From Crocinitomicaceae bacterium (lineage in GTDB: Bacteria; Bacteroidota; Bacteroidia; Flavobacteriales_D; Crocinitomicaceae): 12,647 nt of DNA. Below are positions 1-7,017 of the stretch, piece after piece (position 1 is the first letter of the stretch; the number at the start of each line of letters is the position of its first letter). The stretch is from contig JAHEMP010000041.1 in assembly GCA_024643585.1 (NCBI GenBank), positions 1 through 12,647 of the forward strand. Direction: 5' to 3'. The notes below the pieces were generated by a model that worked only from the letters and a program-made list of their open reading frames with translations, had not been told where the DNA came from and did not search any database. The translations under genes and the position numbers were made by a program.

Positions 1-135
1 TGGACCTTAACCAATGAAGTTGACATTCCTGTTGCGAGTGGTATTTATTTAATTCATGTCAGTGTGCCTGGAGTGGGAGATAGGGTAGTAAAGTTCTTTC
101 TGGCTGCAAGAGCTCCAGATTACGAGGGATTGTAA
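1..135 (+). CDS. C-terminal end of a large, probably secreted surface protein (partial)
   Basis: Frame 1 is open from the first base to a TAA at 133-135 and gives 45 residues ending in ARAPDYEGL. The middle, VASGIYLIHVSVPGVGDRVV, resembles the beta-sandwich end of FlgD-Ig-like or fibronectin-like C-terminal modules of very large extracellular Bacteroidota proteins, which often end in a similar ASGxYLIHVDxPGxG pattern. The start and most of the gene lie outside the window. It converges with the histidine kinase gene and the two coding ends overlap by 16 bases. That this is coding follows from the family-like sequence; the secreted location and the family assignment are inference, and the protein's role cannot be told from this fragment. 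Confidence 0.72.
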   Translation, partial: WTLTNEVDIPVASGIYLIHVSVPGVGDRVVKFFLAARAPDYEGL

Positions 136-1685
136 GGAAGTGAAATTCGGAAAGTAGTTCCCTTGCCTAATTCTGAGGTAAGAACAAAAACTTTGCCTTT
201 GTGGTACTCGTTGACAATTCGTTTTACTAGGGATAAACCTAATCCCCATCCTCTTTGTTTGGTTGAAAAACCGGGTTGAAAAACGGTACGCATTTGTTTT
301 TTGTCTATCCCTTTGCCGTTGTCTTTAATATCGATGTGAACAAAATGGGTGTCAGCGGTCAGTACAATTTCAATTTTTCCCTTTGCTTCCATGGCATCTA
401 CGGCATTTTTCACGATGTTTTCAATTACCCATTCCATCAGGGGAGCATTGTGCGGAACACCGCCTGTTTTAACAGGACTGTAGACTATTTCTACGTTTTT
501 TGATATACGAGGTCGCAAATAGTCTAATATGTTCTCTATGGTCAAACTAACGTCTAATTCGTTTAGTTTGGAAGTTGAACCAATTTTCGAAAAACGATCG
601 GTTACTTTTTCCAATCGAGTAATGTCCTTTCGCATTTCGGTTGTGATGGATAAATTATTTTCATTTTCATCCAACAACTCGGTCCAAGCCATGAGAGATG
701 AAAGGGGTGTGCCCAATTGATGCGCCGTTTCTTTTGCCATTCCCGCCCAAACTTTGTTCTGTTCGGCTTTTCGAAAAGTCGAAAATATGAGATATCCAAT
801 GAAAATAAACAACCCAATTATTACAAATTGAATGTACGGAAAGTACTTCAATTGTTTAAGCTCTGGACTGCTATCATAATACAGCAAAAATTCCTCACTG
901 TCTCCAAATAATATTTGTATTGGCTTGTTAATAGAACCTAATCCAGCAATTGTTTTTTGTATAGCCGGTTTAGAACTGACCTGCACAGCTGTAAGATTGC
1001 TACCCACAACACTGTCATTTTTTATATCGTAAAGTAATACGGGAACAAGCCCTTCATTATTTATCAAATCACGATTAAAGGATGCCAAGAGAGAATCTCG
1101 TTCTTTTTCCAAATGAAGAATCACCTTAGAATCACCATAATAATAAGTCATGAACAAACCTTCATAGACTTCTATGGTAAAGGGTGGATTTACCTTTCGC
1201 CAAGTTTGAGTTAACGAAAATAAGGAGTCATCAAAAAGTTTGCTTATTTCTTTCCTCGATGCATTGGGATGATTTATACGGATGGCGGAGGTGTCAAAAT
1301 CTAAATTAACAAAACCTGAAATTTGATTTTCATTGTCAAGTAGTATGACAGGAATGTTTTTATTTTGATTAATAATTTGAAAGGGGAAACTAAAATCTGT
1401 ATTTAACTCGAGGGCGGTTGGTTTAGAAACTTCCTTGGTCGCATCTATCCAAAGCGTCATCTTTTCCCTCTCTTTGTCCCGCAATTGAGAAAAAGTACGG
1501 TTGGTTAATTGCACCAATTCAACCTTCTTTTTTATGGCGTCGGCCCATTGAGTGGCTCTTTCTTTTTCTCTGTCGTGGACTTTGCTAACTATGCTATTGG
1601 AGACGAATAACGAAAAACCAACGAATAAAATGGCAATGAATAGTAAGGCAATTTTCCAACGTTGTTTGCTTGAATAAATATTCAT
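120..1685 (-). CDS. Membrane sensor histidine kinase
   Basis: This 521-residue protein is a two-component sensor kinase that should autophosphorylate on His322 and pass the phosphate to an unseen response regulator. Membrane segments lie at about residues 11-30 and 283-303, enclosing about 250 residues outside the cytoplasm with no domain I recognise. No HAMP domain follows the second helix. The H-box is ETAHQLGTPLSSL (319-331). The ATP-binding domain shows an N-box (N423, N427), DNGKG (455-459) and GWGLGLSL (479-486), so the catalytic core looks intact. Just after the first helix two helical stretches with the pattern DxExExxTxWxDA repeat at 38-53 and 70-85. The gene follows pth after 49 bases and may share its transcript. 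No regulator gene is adjacent, so it is an orphan here. The signal sensed is unknown. Confidence 0.93.
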   Translation of the reverse strand: MNIYSSKQRWKIALLFIAILFVGFSLFVSNSIVSKVHDREKERATQWADAIKKKVELVQLTNRTFSQLRDKEREKMTLWIDATKEVSKPTALELNTDFSFPFQIINQNKNIPVILLDNENQISGFVNLDFDTSAIRINHPNASRKEISKLFDDSLFSLTQTWRKVNPPFTIEVYEGLFMTYYYGDSKVILHLEKERDSLLASFNRDLINNEGLVPVLLYDIKNDSVVGSNLTAVQVSSKPAIQKTIAGLGSINKPIQILFGDSEEFLLYYDSSPELKQLKYFPYIQFVIIGLFIFIGYLIFSTFRKAEQNKVWAGMAKETAHQLGTPLSSLMAWTELLDENENNLSITTEMRKDITRLEKVTDRFSKIGSTSKLNELDVSLTIENILDYLRPRISKNVEIVYSPVKTGGVPHNAPLMEWVIENIVKNAVDAMEAKGKIEIVLTADTHFVHIDIKDNGKGIDKKQMRTVFQPGFSTKQRGWGLGLSLVKRIVNEYHKGKVFVLTSELGKGTTFRISLPYNPS

Positions 1686-1734
1686 TTCCTTACTAGTCTA
1701 TTATTATTTCTAAATGTAGTAAAAACGTTTAAAT

Positions 1735-2298
1735 TTATTTATTATTCCAATTGGTCATTGTAAGTTGTAAACCTATGGTGGAATAGCTTTTTATAAACTC
1801 GGTAGCTACTTCGATTCTTTTATTTAACGTTTCTCTTTCTTCATTGCTCCATTCACCAAGCACATAATCGACTTGTTGACCTTTATTGAATTCATTGCCT
1901 ACACCAAAACGAAGTCGTGTATATTCCGTTGAATTCAATACGGCTTGAATATCCTTTAATCCATTGTGTCCTCCGTCAGAGCCTTTGCCTTTCATTCTTA
2001 GTTTGCCAAAAGGAAGTGCTAGGTCGTCTGTCACAACAACAATGTTTTCTTTTGGAATTTTATGTTGTTGCATCCAATAGTTGACAGATTTACCAGATAA
2101 ATTCATGTAGGTACTTGGTTTTATGCAGACAAGGTGTCTCCCTTTGAATTTCAATTCGCTTACATCTGCTAGTTTGTCTGTGCGAAATGTACCCCCCAAT
2201 AGTTCGGTGAGTTTCTCAACTACTTTAAATCCGATGTTGTGTCGGGTTTCACTATATTTTTCGCCTGGATTTCCCAGCCCCACGATGAGGTATTTCAT
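1735..2298 (-). CDS. pth: Peptidyl-tRNA hydrolase
   Basis: This 187-residue cytoplasmic enzyme cleaves the ester bond of peptidyl-tRNAs that drop off the ribosome, recycling tRNA. It starts MKYLIVGLGNPGEKY. Family residues are in place: Asn10, catalytic His20 in ETRHNIGF, Asn66 in STYMNLSGK, Asp91/Asp92 in VTDDLALPFGKLR, and GGHNGLKDI (109-117) with Asn112. The length matches bacterial Pth. The frame is open 20 codons further upstream to a TTG at 2358, but that extension reads through the terminator of the preceding OmpA gene and encodes nothing family-like, so I use the ATG at 2298. The histidine kinase follows after 49 bases, suggesting co-transcription. No obvious promoter fits into the 25 bases after the upstream terminator. 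Confidence 0.96.
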   Translation of the reverse strand: MKYLIVGLGNPGEKYSETRHNIGFKVVEKLTELLGGTFRTDKLADVSELKFKGRHLVCIKPSTYMNLSGKSVNYWMQQHKIPKENIVVVTDDLALPFGKLRMKGKGSDGGHNGLKDIQAVLNSTEYTRLRFGVGNEFNKGQQVDYVLGEWSNEERETLNKRIEVATEFIKSYSTIGLQLTMTNWNNK

Positions 2299-2323
2299 TT
2301 TTTTTCTTGTAAAAATACAAAAC

Positions 2324-2355
2324 AAAAAAAGAGGTAGGAAAAGCCCACCTCTTTT
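2324..2355 (-). terminator. Intrinsic terminator of the OmpA/TSP3 gene
   Basis: On the minus strand, starting 19 bases after the OmpA-family stop codon, AAAAGAGGTGGG (2355-2344) can pair with CCTACCTCTTTT (2338-2327) around the loop CTTTT. This is a 12-bp stem with one G-U pair. The T tract begins inside the right arm and runs on to 2324, seven T in all (2330-2324). This is a textbook Rho-independent terminator. It ends 25 bases before the pth start codon. Confidence 0.9.
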
Positions 2356-2374
2356 CAATACTATATTTTCTTTG

Positions 2375-3859
2375 TTAGAAACGAACTTTAAACTCTACAC
2401 GACGATTTTCAGCGCGTCCTGCCGCAGTATCGTTCGAAGCTTTTGGCTGTGTTTCACCAAATCCATACGATTCCATTCTGGACGCCGAAATCCCTTTATC
2501 AATCAAATACTGTCTTACAGAGGCAGCTCTCTCTTGCGATAACGCCATGTTTTTAGCGTCATCCCCTTGTGCGTCTGTATGACCATTGATATCCAAATTA
2601 TAGGTAGGATTTTCTTTCATGATTTTAGCAACATCATCGAGTATGCCGTATGAAGTAGGTTTGATAATTGCTTTCGAAGTTTCAAATTGAATTCCCTTTA
2701 ACGCTTGATCGAATACCTTGAGTGTCTCCGCTTTTATTTCTGGACAACCTTCATTCGACACAACGCCAGCAACTGTAGGACATTTATCCATATTGTCTGG
2801 AACTCCATCTAAATCCGAATCCGGACAACCTTTAAATTCCATAGACCCAAATAGAGTAGGGCATTCATCTTCAGAGTCCTTTATGCCATCCCCATCCGTA
2901 TCAGGGCAGCCATTAAACTCAGCTAAACCTTTTACTTTAGGACAATCGTCTTTCGAATCTTCAATACCGTCACCGTCTCTGTCTGGACATCCATTAGCTG
3001 ATTTAGGTCCTTTTAGATCTGGACAAGCATCTTCAGCATCTGTGACACCATCTCCATCTGAATCTGGGCAACCTTTCATAGAAGGTAAACCTTTCACATC
3101 TGGACAAGGATCTTGGTAGTCAGCTATTCCATCTCCGTCATTGTCATTTGGACAGCCAAAAAGGTCTACACTAACTCCGGCTGGCGTGTTGGGACATTTA
3201 TCTTTTCTATCGGAAACGCCATCTTCATCTGTATCAAAAGTTTTACCAAGAGGAATTACGAGACCGACAGAATGAATCATAAATTGGTCATTTTTACCAT
3301 TCGAAAGGTTGTCGCGTCTGTCTGCTCCGGTATACGCCCAGTTTAAATTATAATTGATACCAATACTTTCTGAAATCATATAGGACAACCCTAAGCCTGA
3401 ATTTATTGTCATATCCAAACCGGATACGCTGGCGCAGATATCTTCAGGGTTTTCAAACGTATTTGCAATTCCGATGCCTCCGAAAATGTAGGGCTGAAAT
3501 TTGGAATCTTCTTTCAGCCATTTGCCATTATTGAATTTTAATCTACCTTGGAAATTCGATTTCAAAACGGATGCATTATATGGAATACCAGCATTTGTTG
3601 CATTTTCAAACCCGTGACTTCCGTAACCAACATCTATTCCGGCAGTAATAAAAGGGTTGACATACATCATGATTGTTGCTCCAAGTTGCAAGCGAAAAGT
3701 AGATTTATTAAACCATTCCTGATTCAAATCACCGTGATAATCGCTAATGCCAGCATAAGGACCGACAGCAACCTTTTTATCAACTGATTGTGACCAATTT
3801 GTAAATGGAATGATTAGTAGCGCATAAATTATTACTAGTTTGTTATTCATTTTGAACAT
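2375..3859 (-). CDS. OmpA-family outer-membrane protein with thrombospondin type 3 repeats
   Basis: This 494-residue envelope protein probably anchors the outer membrane to peptidoglycan. Residues 1-25 form a signal peptide ending near NWSQS. Residues of about 28-205 look like an outer-membrane beta-barrel. Six calcium-binding TSP3 units follow (209-373), each built on DxDxDGxxDxxDxCP. The C-terminal OmpA domain (about 388-494) has the peptidoglycan-binding signature NGHTDAQGDDAKNMALSQER (425-444) and ends NRRVEFKVRF. This barrel-TSP3-OmpA order is widespread in Bacteroidota. A second ATG three codons in (3850) is an equally good start and would give a cleaner signal peptide. The gene stands alone: 110 bases separate it from the alcohol dehydrogenase and a strong terminator follows it. 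I see no exact TAnnTTTG promoter upstream. Confidence 0.95.
   Translation of the reverse strand: MFKMNNKLVIIYALLIIPFTNWSQSVDKKVAVGPYAGISDYHGDLNQEWFNKSTFRLQLGATIMMYVNPFITAGIDVGYGSHGFENATNAGIPYNASVLKSNFQGRLKFNNGKWLKEDSKFQPYIFGGIGIANTFENPEDICASVSGLDMTINSGLGLSYMISESIGINYNLNWAYTGADRRDNLSNGKNDQFMIHSVGLVIPLGKTFDTDEDGVSDRKDKCPNTPAGVSVDLFGCPNDNDGDGIADYQDPCPDVKGLPSMKGCPDSDGDGVTDAEDACPDLKGPKSANGCPDRDGDGIEDSKDDCPKVKGLAEFNGCPDTDGDGIKDSEDECPTLFGSMEFKGCPDSDLDGVPDNMDKCPTVAGVVSNEGCPEIKAETLKVFDQALKGIQFETSKAIIKPTSYGILDDVAKIMKENPTYNLDINGHTDAQGDDAKNMALSQERAASVRQYLIDKGISASRMESYGFGETQPKASNDTAAGRAENRRVEFKVRF
2741..3235 (-). repeat. Six thrombospondin type 3 repeats inside the OmpA-family gene
   Basis: The encoded segment (residues 209-373) has six degenerate units of about 23-30 residues. 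Each has an Asp-rich calcium loop followed by a Cys-Pro and, after a short spacer, a Gly-Cys-Pro. The repeats have diverged in DNA sequence, so this is a protein-level repeat array. Such linkers are typically rigid calcium-binding rods between barrel and peptidoglycan-binding domain. Confidence 0.9.
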
Positions 3860-3890
3860 TTTATTAATTAGGAAATAAGTGAGTTGTGTC

Positions 3891-3917
3891 TTTTTGATTT
3901 TCTGTTAAAGTCAAAAA
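3891..3917 (-). other. AT-rich hairpin in the leader region of the OmpA-family gene
   Basis: TTTTTGATTTT (3891-3901) and AAAGTCAAAAA (3907-3917) can pair as an 11-bp stem with one G-T pair around a 5-base loop, 31 bases upstream of the start codon. It lacks a following T run on the minus strand, so it is not a canonical terminator. It could be a 5' leader hairpin or the weak 3' end of the dehydrogenase transcript. AT-rich sequence makes chance pairing likely. Confidence 0.3.
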
Positions 3918-3969
3918 AACAACTTGAATTTAATCTTTTCATCCTTACCAAACACTATTTTGGATAGAA

Positions 3970-5139
3970 TTAAAGGCTATTTGCAACTATATCAAATACA
4001 TCAGAAGGGGTTATGGCTTGTCTTTCGCCCATTTTTAACCATCCTCTTTCCTGAAAACGATTTTGTACTGTACTAGCTAAATCTTTGTGATCACTGGTAT
4101 AGGCACTTATGCGCGTTTCGATGCCTAAACTATTAAAAAATCCTTCAGTTTTCTGAATCACTTCTTTTGCAATCTCATCTTCTGTGCCAGTTAAAAGCCA
4201 GACACGTCTACCGTATTGAACCAATTTTTCTTTTTTATTCTCAAATTGATTTTGGTACAATCTTGGAGCGATTATCGCCAAAGTTCGAGCATGGTCAATA
4301 CCGTATAGGGCCGTTAGTTCATGCCCGATCATATGTGTTGTCCAATCTGTAGCAACACCACATCTTAGATTGCCATTTAAAGCATGAGTAGCGCACCACA
4401 TTAGATTGGACGCCCATTTGTAATTAGAAGGATCGTTTAAGACCTTTGGCCCAATTTCGATAAGTGTACTCAATATTCCTTCAGCCTCTCTTTCTTGTAA
4501 AAGATTGTCAGTCGGATAAGTTAAGTATTGCTCCAAGGTATGCATATATGCGTCTACAATTCCGTTAGCAATTTGACGTTTGGGCAAACTTGCTACAACT
4601 GTTGGATCGCAAATAGAAAATTTTGGAAAAAACAAAGGACCTCCCATTGTTCTCTTTTCTTTTAAATCGTCTCGACTGATGACAGCTCCTGAGTTCGCCT
4701 CCGATCCAGTTGCAGGCAATGTGAGCACAGTTCCAAAAGAAATGGCTTCGCTGAACACACAGTTTTCTTTCCTTAAAAGTACATCCCAAGCATCTCCTTT
4801 GTACTTTGTGGCACCACAAATAAATTTCACGCCATCAATTACGGAACCTCCTCCGACAGCCAAAATAAAATCGATTTCCTCCTTTTTGCAAATCTCAGCA
4901 GCTTTCATCAACGTATGAAATTGAGGATTTGCCTCAATGCCGCTAAATTGAACGATTTCATAATTAGGAAGTGCATTGGCAACTTTATCAAAAACCCCAT
5001 TTTTAAAAATGCTCCCGCCACCATACGCAATCATTATTTTGGATTTTTTGGTAAAAGAGGAAATCAGTGAAGGCAAGTTTTGATATTGGTCTTTTCCAAA
5101 AAGTATTCTGGTTGGATTTACTACATCGAAATTTAACAT
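3970..5139 (-). CDS. Iron-containing alcohol dehydrogenase, YqhD-like aldehyde reductase
   Basis: This 389-residue cytoplasmic enzyme probably reduces short-chain aldehydes with NAD(P)H. It aligns from memory along nearly its whole length with E. coli YqhD (387 residues), including NPTRILFGK near the start and LTLPATGSEANSGAVISR (139-156). The nucleotide-binding motifs are YGGGS (39-43) and AVGGGSVIDG (94-103). Metal ligands expected from YqhD are present: Asp196 and His200 in VDAYMHTLEQ, His269 in THMIGHELTA and His283 in DHARTLAI. The substrate and metal cannot be read from sequence; YqhD itself uses zinc and NADPH. It starts only 15 bases after the terminator of the ExbD operon, so its promoter is not obvious. 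A role in aldehyde detoxification is inference. Confidence 0.95.
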   Translation of the reverse strand: MLNFDVVNPTRILFGKDQYQNLPSLISSFTKKSKIMIAYGGGSIFKNGVFDKVANALPNYEIVQFSGIEANPQFHTLMKAAEICKKEEIDFILAVGGGSVIDGVKFICGATKYKGDAWDVLLRKENCVFSEAISFGTVLTLPATGSEANSGAVISRDDLKEKRTMGGPLFFPKFSICDPTVVASLPKRQIANGIVDAYMHTLEQYLTYPTDNLLQEREAEGILSTLIEIGPKVLNDPSNYKWASNLMWCATHALNGNLRCGVATDWTTHMIGHELTALYGIDHARTLAIIAPRLYQNQFENKKEKLVQYGRRVWLLTGTEDEIAKEVIQKTEGFFNSLGIETRISAYTSDHKDLASTVQNRFQERGWLKMGERQAITPSDVFDIVANSL

Positions 5140-5154
5140 GATTTTTTATTGATT

Positions 5155-5187
5155 AAAAAACCCCAAAACAAAGATTGCTTTGGGGTT
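5155..5187 (-). terminator. Intrinsic terminator of the ExbB/ExbD operon
   Basis: On the minus strand AACCCCAAA (5187-5179) pairs with TTTGGGGTT (5167-5159), followed by a T run to 5155. The GC-rich core and T tract make it a strong Rho-independent terminator. It lies 23 bases after the second ExbD stop codon and ends 15 bases before the alcohol dehydrogenase start. Confidence 0.9.
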
Positions 5188-5210
5188 CTATTTATATTTT
5201 GAATTTTGAT

Positions 5211-5723
5211 TTAAATGTTTCCATTGTCTCGCACAGCATAAGCAATGGTTAAGCCATCCACGTTTTGCAGTTCCTTTCGGATATCAAAAATTAATCCTGT
5301 AGGAGCGCCTTTGTCAGCCTTTACACAAGTAATAACTCCAGTTATTGGAACTTTTACACGTGATTTCTTTTCCTCGAACTTGTCTTTTTTCCACTGACCT
5401 ACAGCGTTGGTGGTATACAATTCATCCGAAGTTGCTTGCACAACATTATCCAATGAAAGAGCATATCCCATTTTGAAATCGTTAAGTCTAGCCTTATTTC
5501 TAGGTTCGCCTAAATACAAAAAGTCGATTTCTGAACGTTGCTTATAAGGAGTCAAGTCGGTAGTTTTTGTTCCAGTTGGTTGATCAACATCAACAGTAGG
5601 ATCTACTTCTTTACTTGTTGTTGCAACCATAAAGAAGAACAAAAGCATGAAGACGATATCAGGAAGTGAAGAGGTATTTACACCTGGAAGCTTTTTGCCG
5701 TTATCTTTTTTAAATTTTGACAT
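5211..5723 (-). CDS. ExbD/TolR-family biopolymer transport protein (second copy)
   Basis: This 170-residue inner-membrane protein belongs to the ExbD/TolR family, which with ExbB/TolQ forms a proton-driven motor acting on the outer membrane. A short cytoplasmic N-terminus (1-19) precedes one helix (about 20-37) with the motif LPDIVFMLLFFFMVATT. Asp22 corresponds to the essential proton-carrying Asp of ExbD/TolR. The remaining 130 residues are periplasmic, end in a predicted ExbD-like alpha/beta fold (about 124-165), and are longer than in E. coli ExbD (141 residues total). It follows the first ExbD gene after 8 bases and is last in the operon, with a strong terminator behind it. The partner protein (TonB, TolA or other) is not in the window. 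Confidence 0.92.
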   Translation of the reverse strand: MSKFKKDNGKKLPGVNTSSLPDIVFMLLFFFMVATTSKEVDPTVDVDQPTGTKTTDLTPYKQRSEIDFLYLGEPRNKARLNDFKMGYALSLDNVVQATSDELYTTNAVGQWKKDKFEEKKSRVKVPITGVITCVKADKGAPTGLIFDIRKELQNVDGLTIAYAVRDNGNI

Positions 5724-5731
5724 AATTTCTT

Positions 5732-6484
5732 CTAATTTTTAGGAGTAACTTCAATAATACGAGCTGGATAAAGAACGTCTAACAAATCCAATTTACCTTT
5801 ATCAATTGGTTCTTCATCACTAATGTATCTAGTTTTAATAACACCGTATGATTCTCCGAAAATTCTTTTCGCTTCAGTATCTCTCAACTCAAATATCGCT
5901 TCCTCAATTTCAGTTTGAATTTTTGCAAACAAACTATATTGTGTTCTAGTTTGAACTTCTATTCGAATATTTGCTTGAGAATTGATTAAAGGGAAATCAT
6001 TACCGCCAAACAATTTTAAAGAGCGTTTCATTTTGTCCCACTCATCAATTTTACTGTAGGCATAATCTATTAATGCGTCACCAGCATCTTGTTCCTCAAA
6101 AGATTCCAACTCCTTCTCAGCAGCTTTTAAATTTGCCTCAATCTCGTTTTTGGTTGGATGCGTATACGTCGGGAAATCATTCGTTAAATCATTGACATTT
6201 CGGTTGGTATTGTAGAATTCAATGATTTTTTCTGAAATCTTATCCGGATCAGCAATAATTTCGCCACGCACCATCAGTTGATTCTGATTGTTGGCTTTTA
6301 TCGCTAAAACATTACGTTGTTCAACCTCAATAATCTCAGTCTTTATCTCAACTTTTTTAGGAATATTTCGAATATACGCCTGGTCTTTATCCATTGTTGT
6401 GGTAACCAAGAAGAAAATCAATAACAAGAAGGCGATATCCGCCATGGAACCTGCATTTATTTCCGGAATATCTCGCTTTGCCAT
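5732..6484 (-). CDS. ExbD/TolR-family biopolymer transport protein with long insertion
   Basis: This 250-residue protein has the ExbD/TolR start: MAKRDIPEINAGSMADIAFL leads into one membrane helix (about 15-31) with the conserved Asp16. The periplasmic domain begins as usual (NVLAIKANNQNQLMVRGE, 58-75). Before the usual second half (SQANIRIEVQTRTQYSLF, 169-186) it carries an extra charged, mostly helical stretch of roughly 80 residues (91-168). This makes it well over 100 residues longer than E. coli ExbD. It begins 4 bases after the four-helix protein gene and ends 8 bases before the second ExbD, so the genes are surely co-transcribed. The family call is safe; the insert's function is unknown. 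Confidence 0.92.
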   Translation of the reverse strand: MAKRDIPEINAGSMADIAFLLLIFFLVTTTMDKDQAYIRNIPKKVEIKTEIIEVEQRNVLAIKANNQNQLMVRGEIIADPDKISEKIIEFYNTNRNVNDLTNDFPTYTHPTKNEIEANLKAAEKELESFEEQDAGDALIDYAYSKIDEWDKMKRSLKLFGGNDFPLINSQANIRIEVQTRTQYSLFAKIQTEIEEAIFELRDTEAKRIFGESYGVIKTRYISDEEPIDKGKLDLLDVLYPARIIEVTPKN

Positions 6485-6488
6485 AATT

Positions 6489-6962
6489 TTATTTTCTTAA
6501 TTTTCCAATGAATGGAGTTGCAACAATAGCAATTACTGCCGCTACTAAACCGAATAACACTGTGTATAACCCAGCTGTGGTAGATGTAATAGTTCCTTTC
6601 GAAACGTTGCCTATCGATTCTGTCAATGCCAAAGTTTCACTCGTGTCGTTTGTGCCAATTCCATAAAGTAATAGATAAAGCACCAACGCAACCACTATTC
6701 CAATAATTGAGAATAATGTTTTCTTTGGATTTGAAATCAATTGTCTAACGAAGAAGAACAGGACCAAAGCAACACAAGAAAACAATACGATAATTGTATA
6801 CCATGTTGCAGCTCCCATTTTCGCTCCATCTCGGAAACTTTCAACTTCAGACAACTCAGCTGTATTATTTGGTCCGCCGAATAACAACAAGCAAACACCA
6901 ATACCGATTACAGCTAGAGCCACCTTCAAGATGTTCATCCATTTTGTAAGATCGTTTTTCAT
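6489..6962 (-). CDS. Four-helix membrane protein of the ExbB/ExbD operon, function unknown
   Basis: This 157-residue protein is not one I recognise from a named family. It has four likely membrane helices at about residues 9-29, 51-73, 83-102 and 129-150. Two short loops outside the membrane contain NNTAELSEVESF (32-43) and NDTSETLALTESIGNVSKG (105-123). It has few charged residues in the helices and ends in a basic tail (GKLRK). It lies between the ExbB-like gene (46 bases upstream) and the long ExbD gene (4 bases downstream), inside the same operon. An accessory subunit of the ExbB-ExbD motor is a reasonable inference from position only. Confidence 0.85.
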   Translation of the reverse strand: MKNDLTKWMNILKVALAVIGIGVCLLLFGGPNNTAELSEVESFRDGAKMGAATWYTIIVLFSCVALVLFFFVRQLISNPKKTLFSIIGIVVALVLYLLLYGIGTNDTSETLALTESIGNVSKGTITSTTAGLYTVLFGLVAAVIAIVATPFIGKLRK

Positions 6963-7001
6963 CTTAATTTATTTTTTTGATGTGAATAAAATGTGAGACC
7001 T

Positions 7002-7017
7002 AAAGCAATTATGCTTT
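7002..7017 (-). other. Small hairpin spanning the ExbB-like stop codon
   Basis: On the minus strand AAAGCA (7017-7012) and TGCTTT (7007-7002) form a 6-bp stem around TAAT, which contains the stop codon (7011-7009). No T run follows. It may be an intercistronic stabilising or attenuating element between the channel gene and the rest of the operon, or chance. Confidence 0.3.

Noticed and set aside
2299..2358. N-terminal extension of Pth
   Set aside because: It starts at TTG, encodes the terminator hairpin, and is absent from the Pth family pattern, which begins at MKYLIVGLGNPG.
2123..2542. Plus-strand frame of 139 residues across the pth/OmpA boundary
   Set aside because: It crosses the terminator and runs antisense to two well supported genes, with no family-like sequence.
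2718..3119. Plus-strand frame of 133 residues rich in Ser-Pro-Gly-Gln repeats
   Set aside because: It is the antisense shadow of the TSP3 repeat DNA; the periodicity comes from the Asp-Gly and Cys-Pro codons on the other strand.
3949..3957. TAGTGTTTG as the OmpA-gene promoter
   Set aside because: The spacing inside the box is one base too long, the nearest upstream TTG is 26 bases away, and the leader would be about 90 bases.
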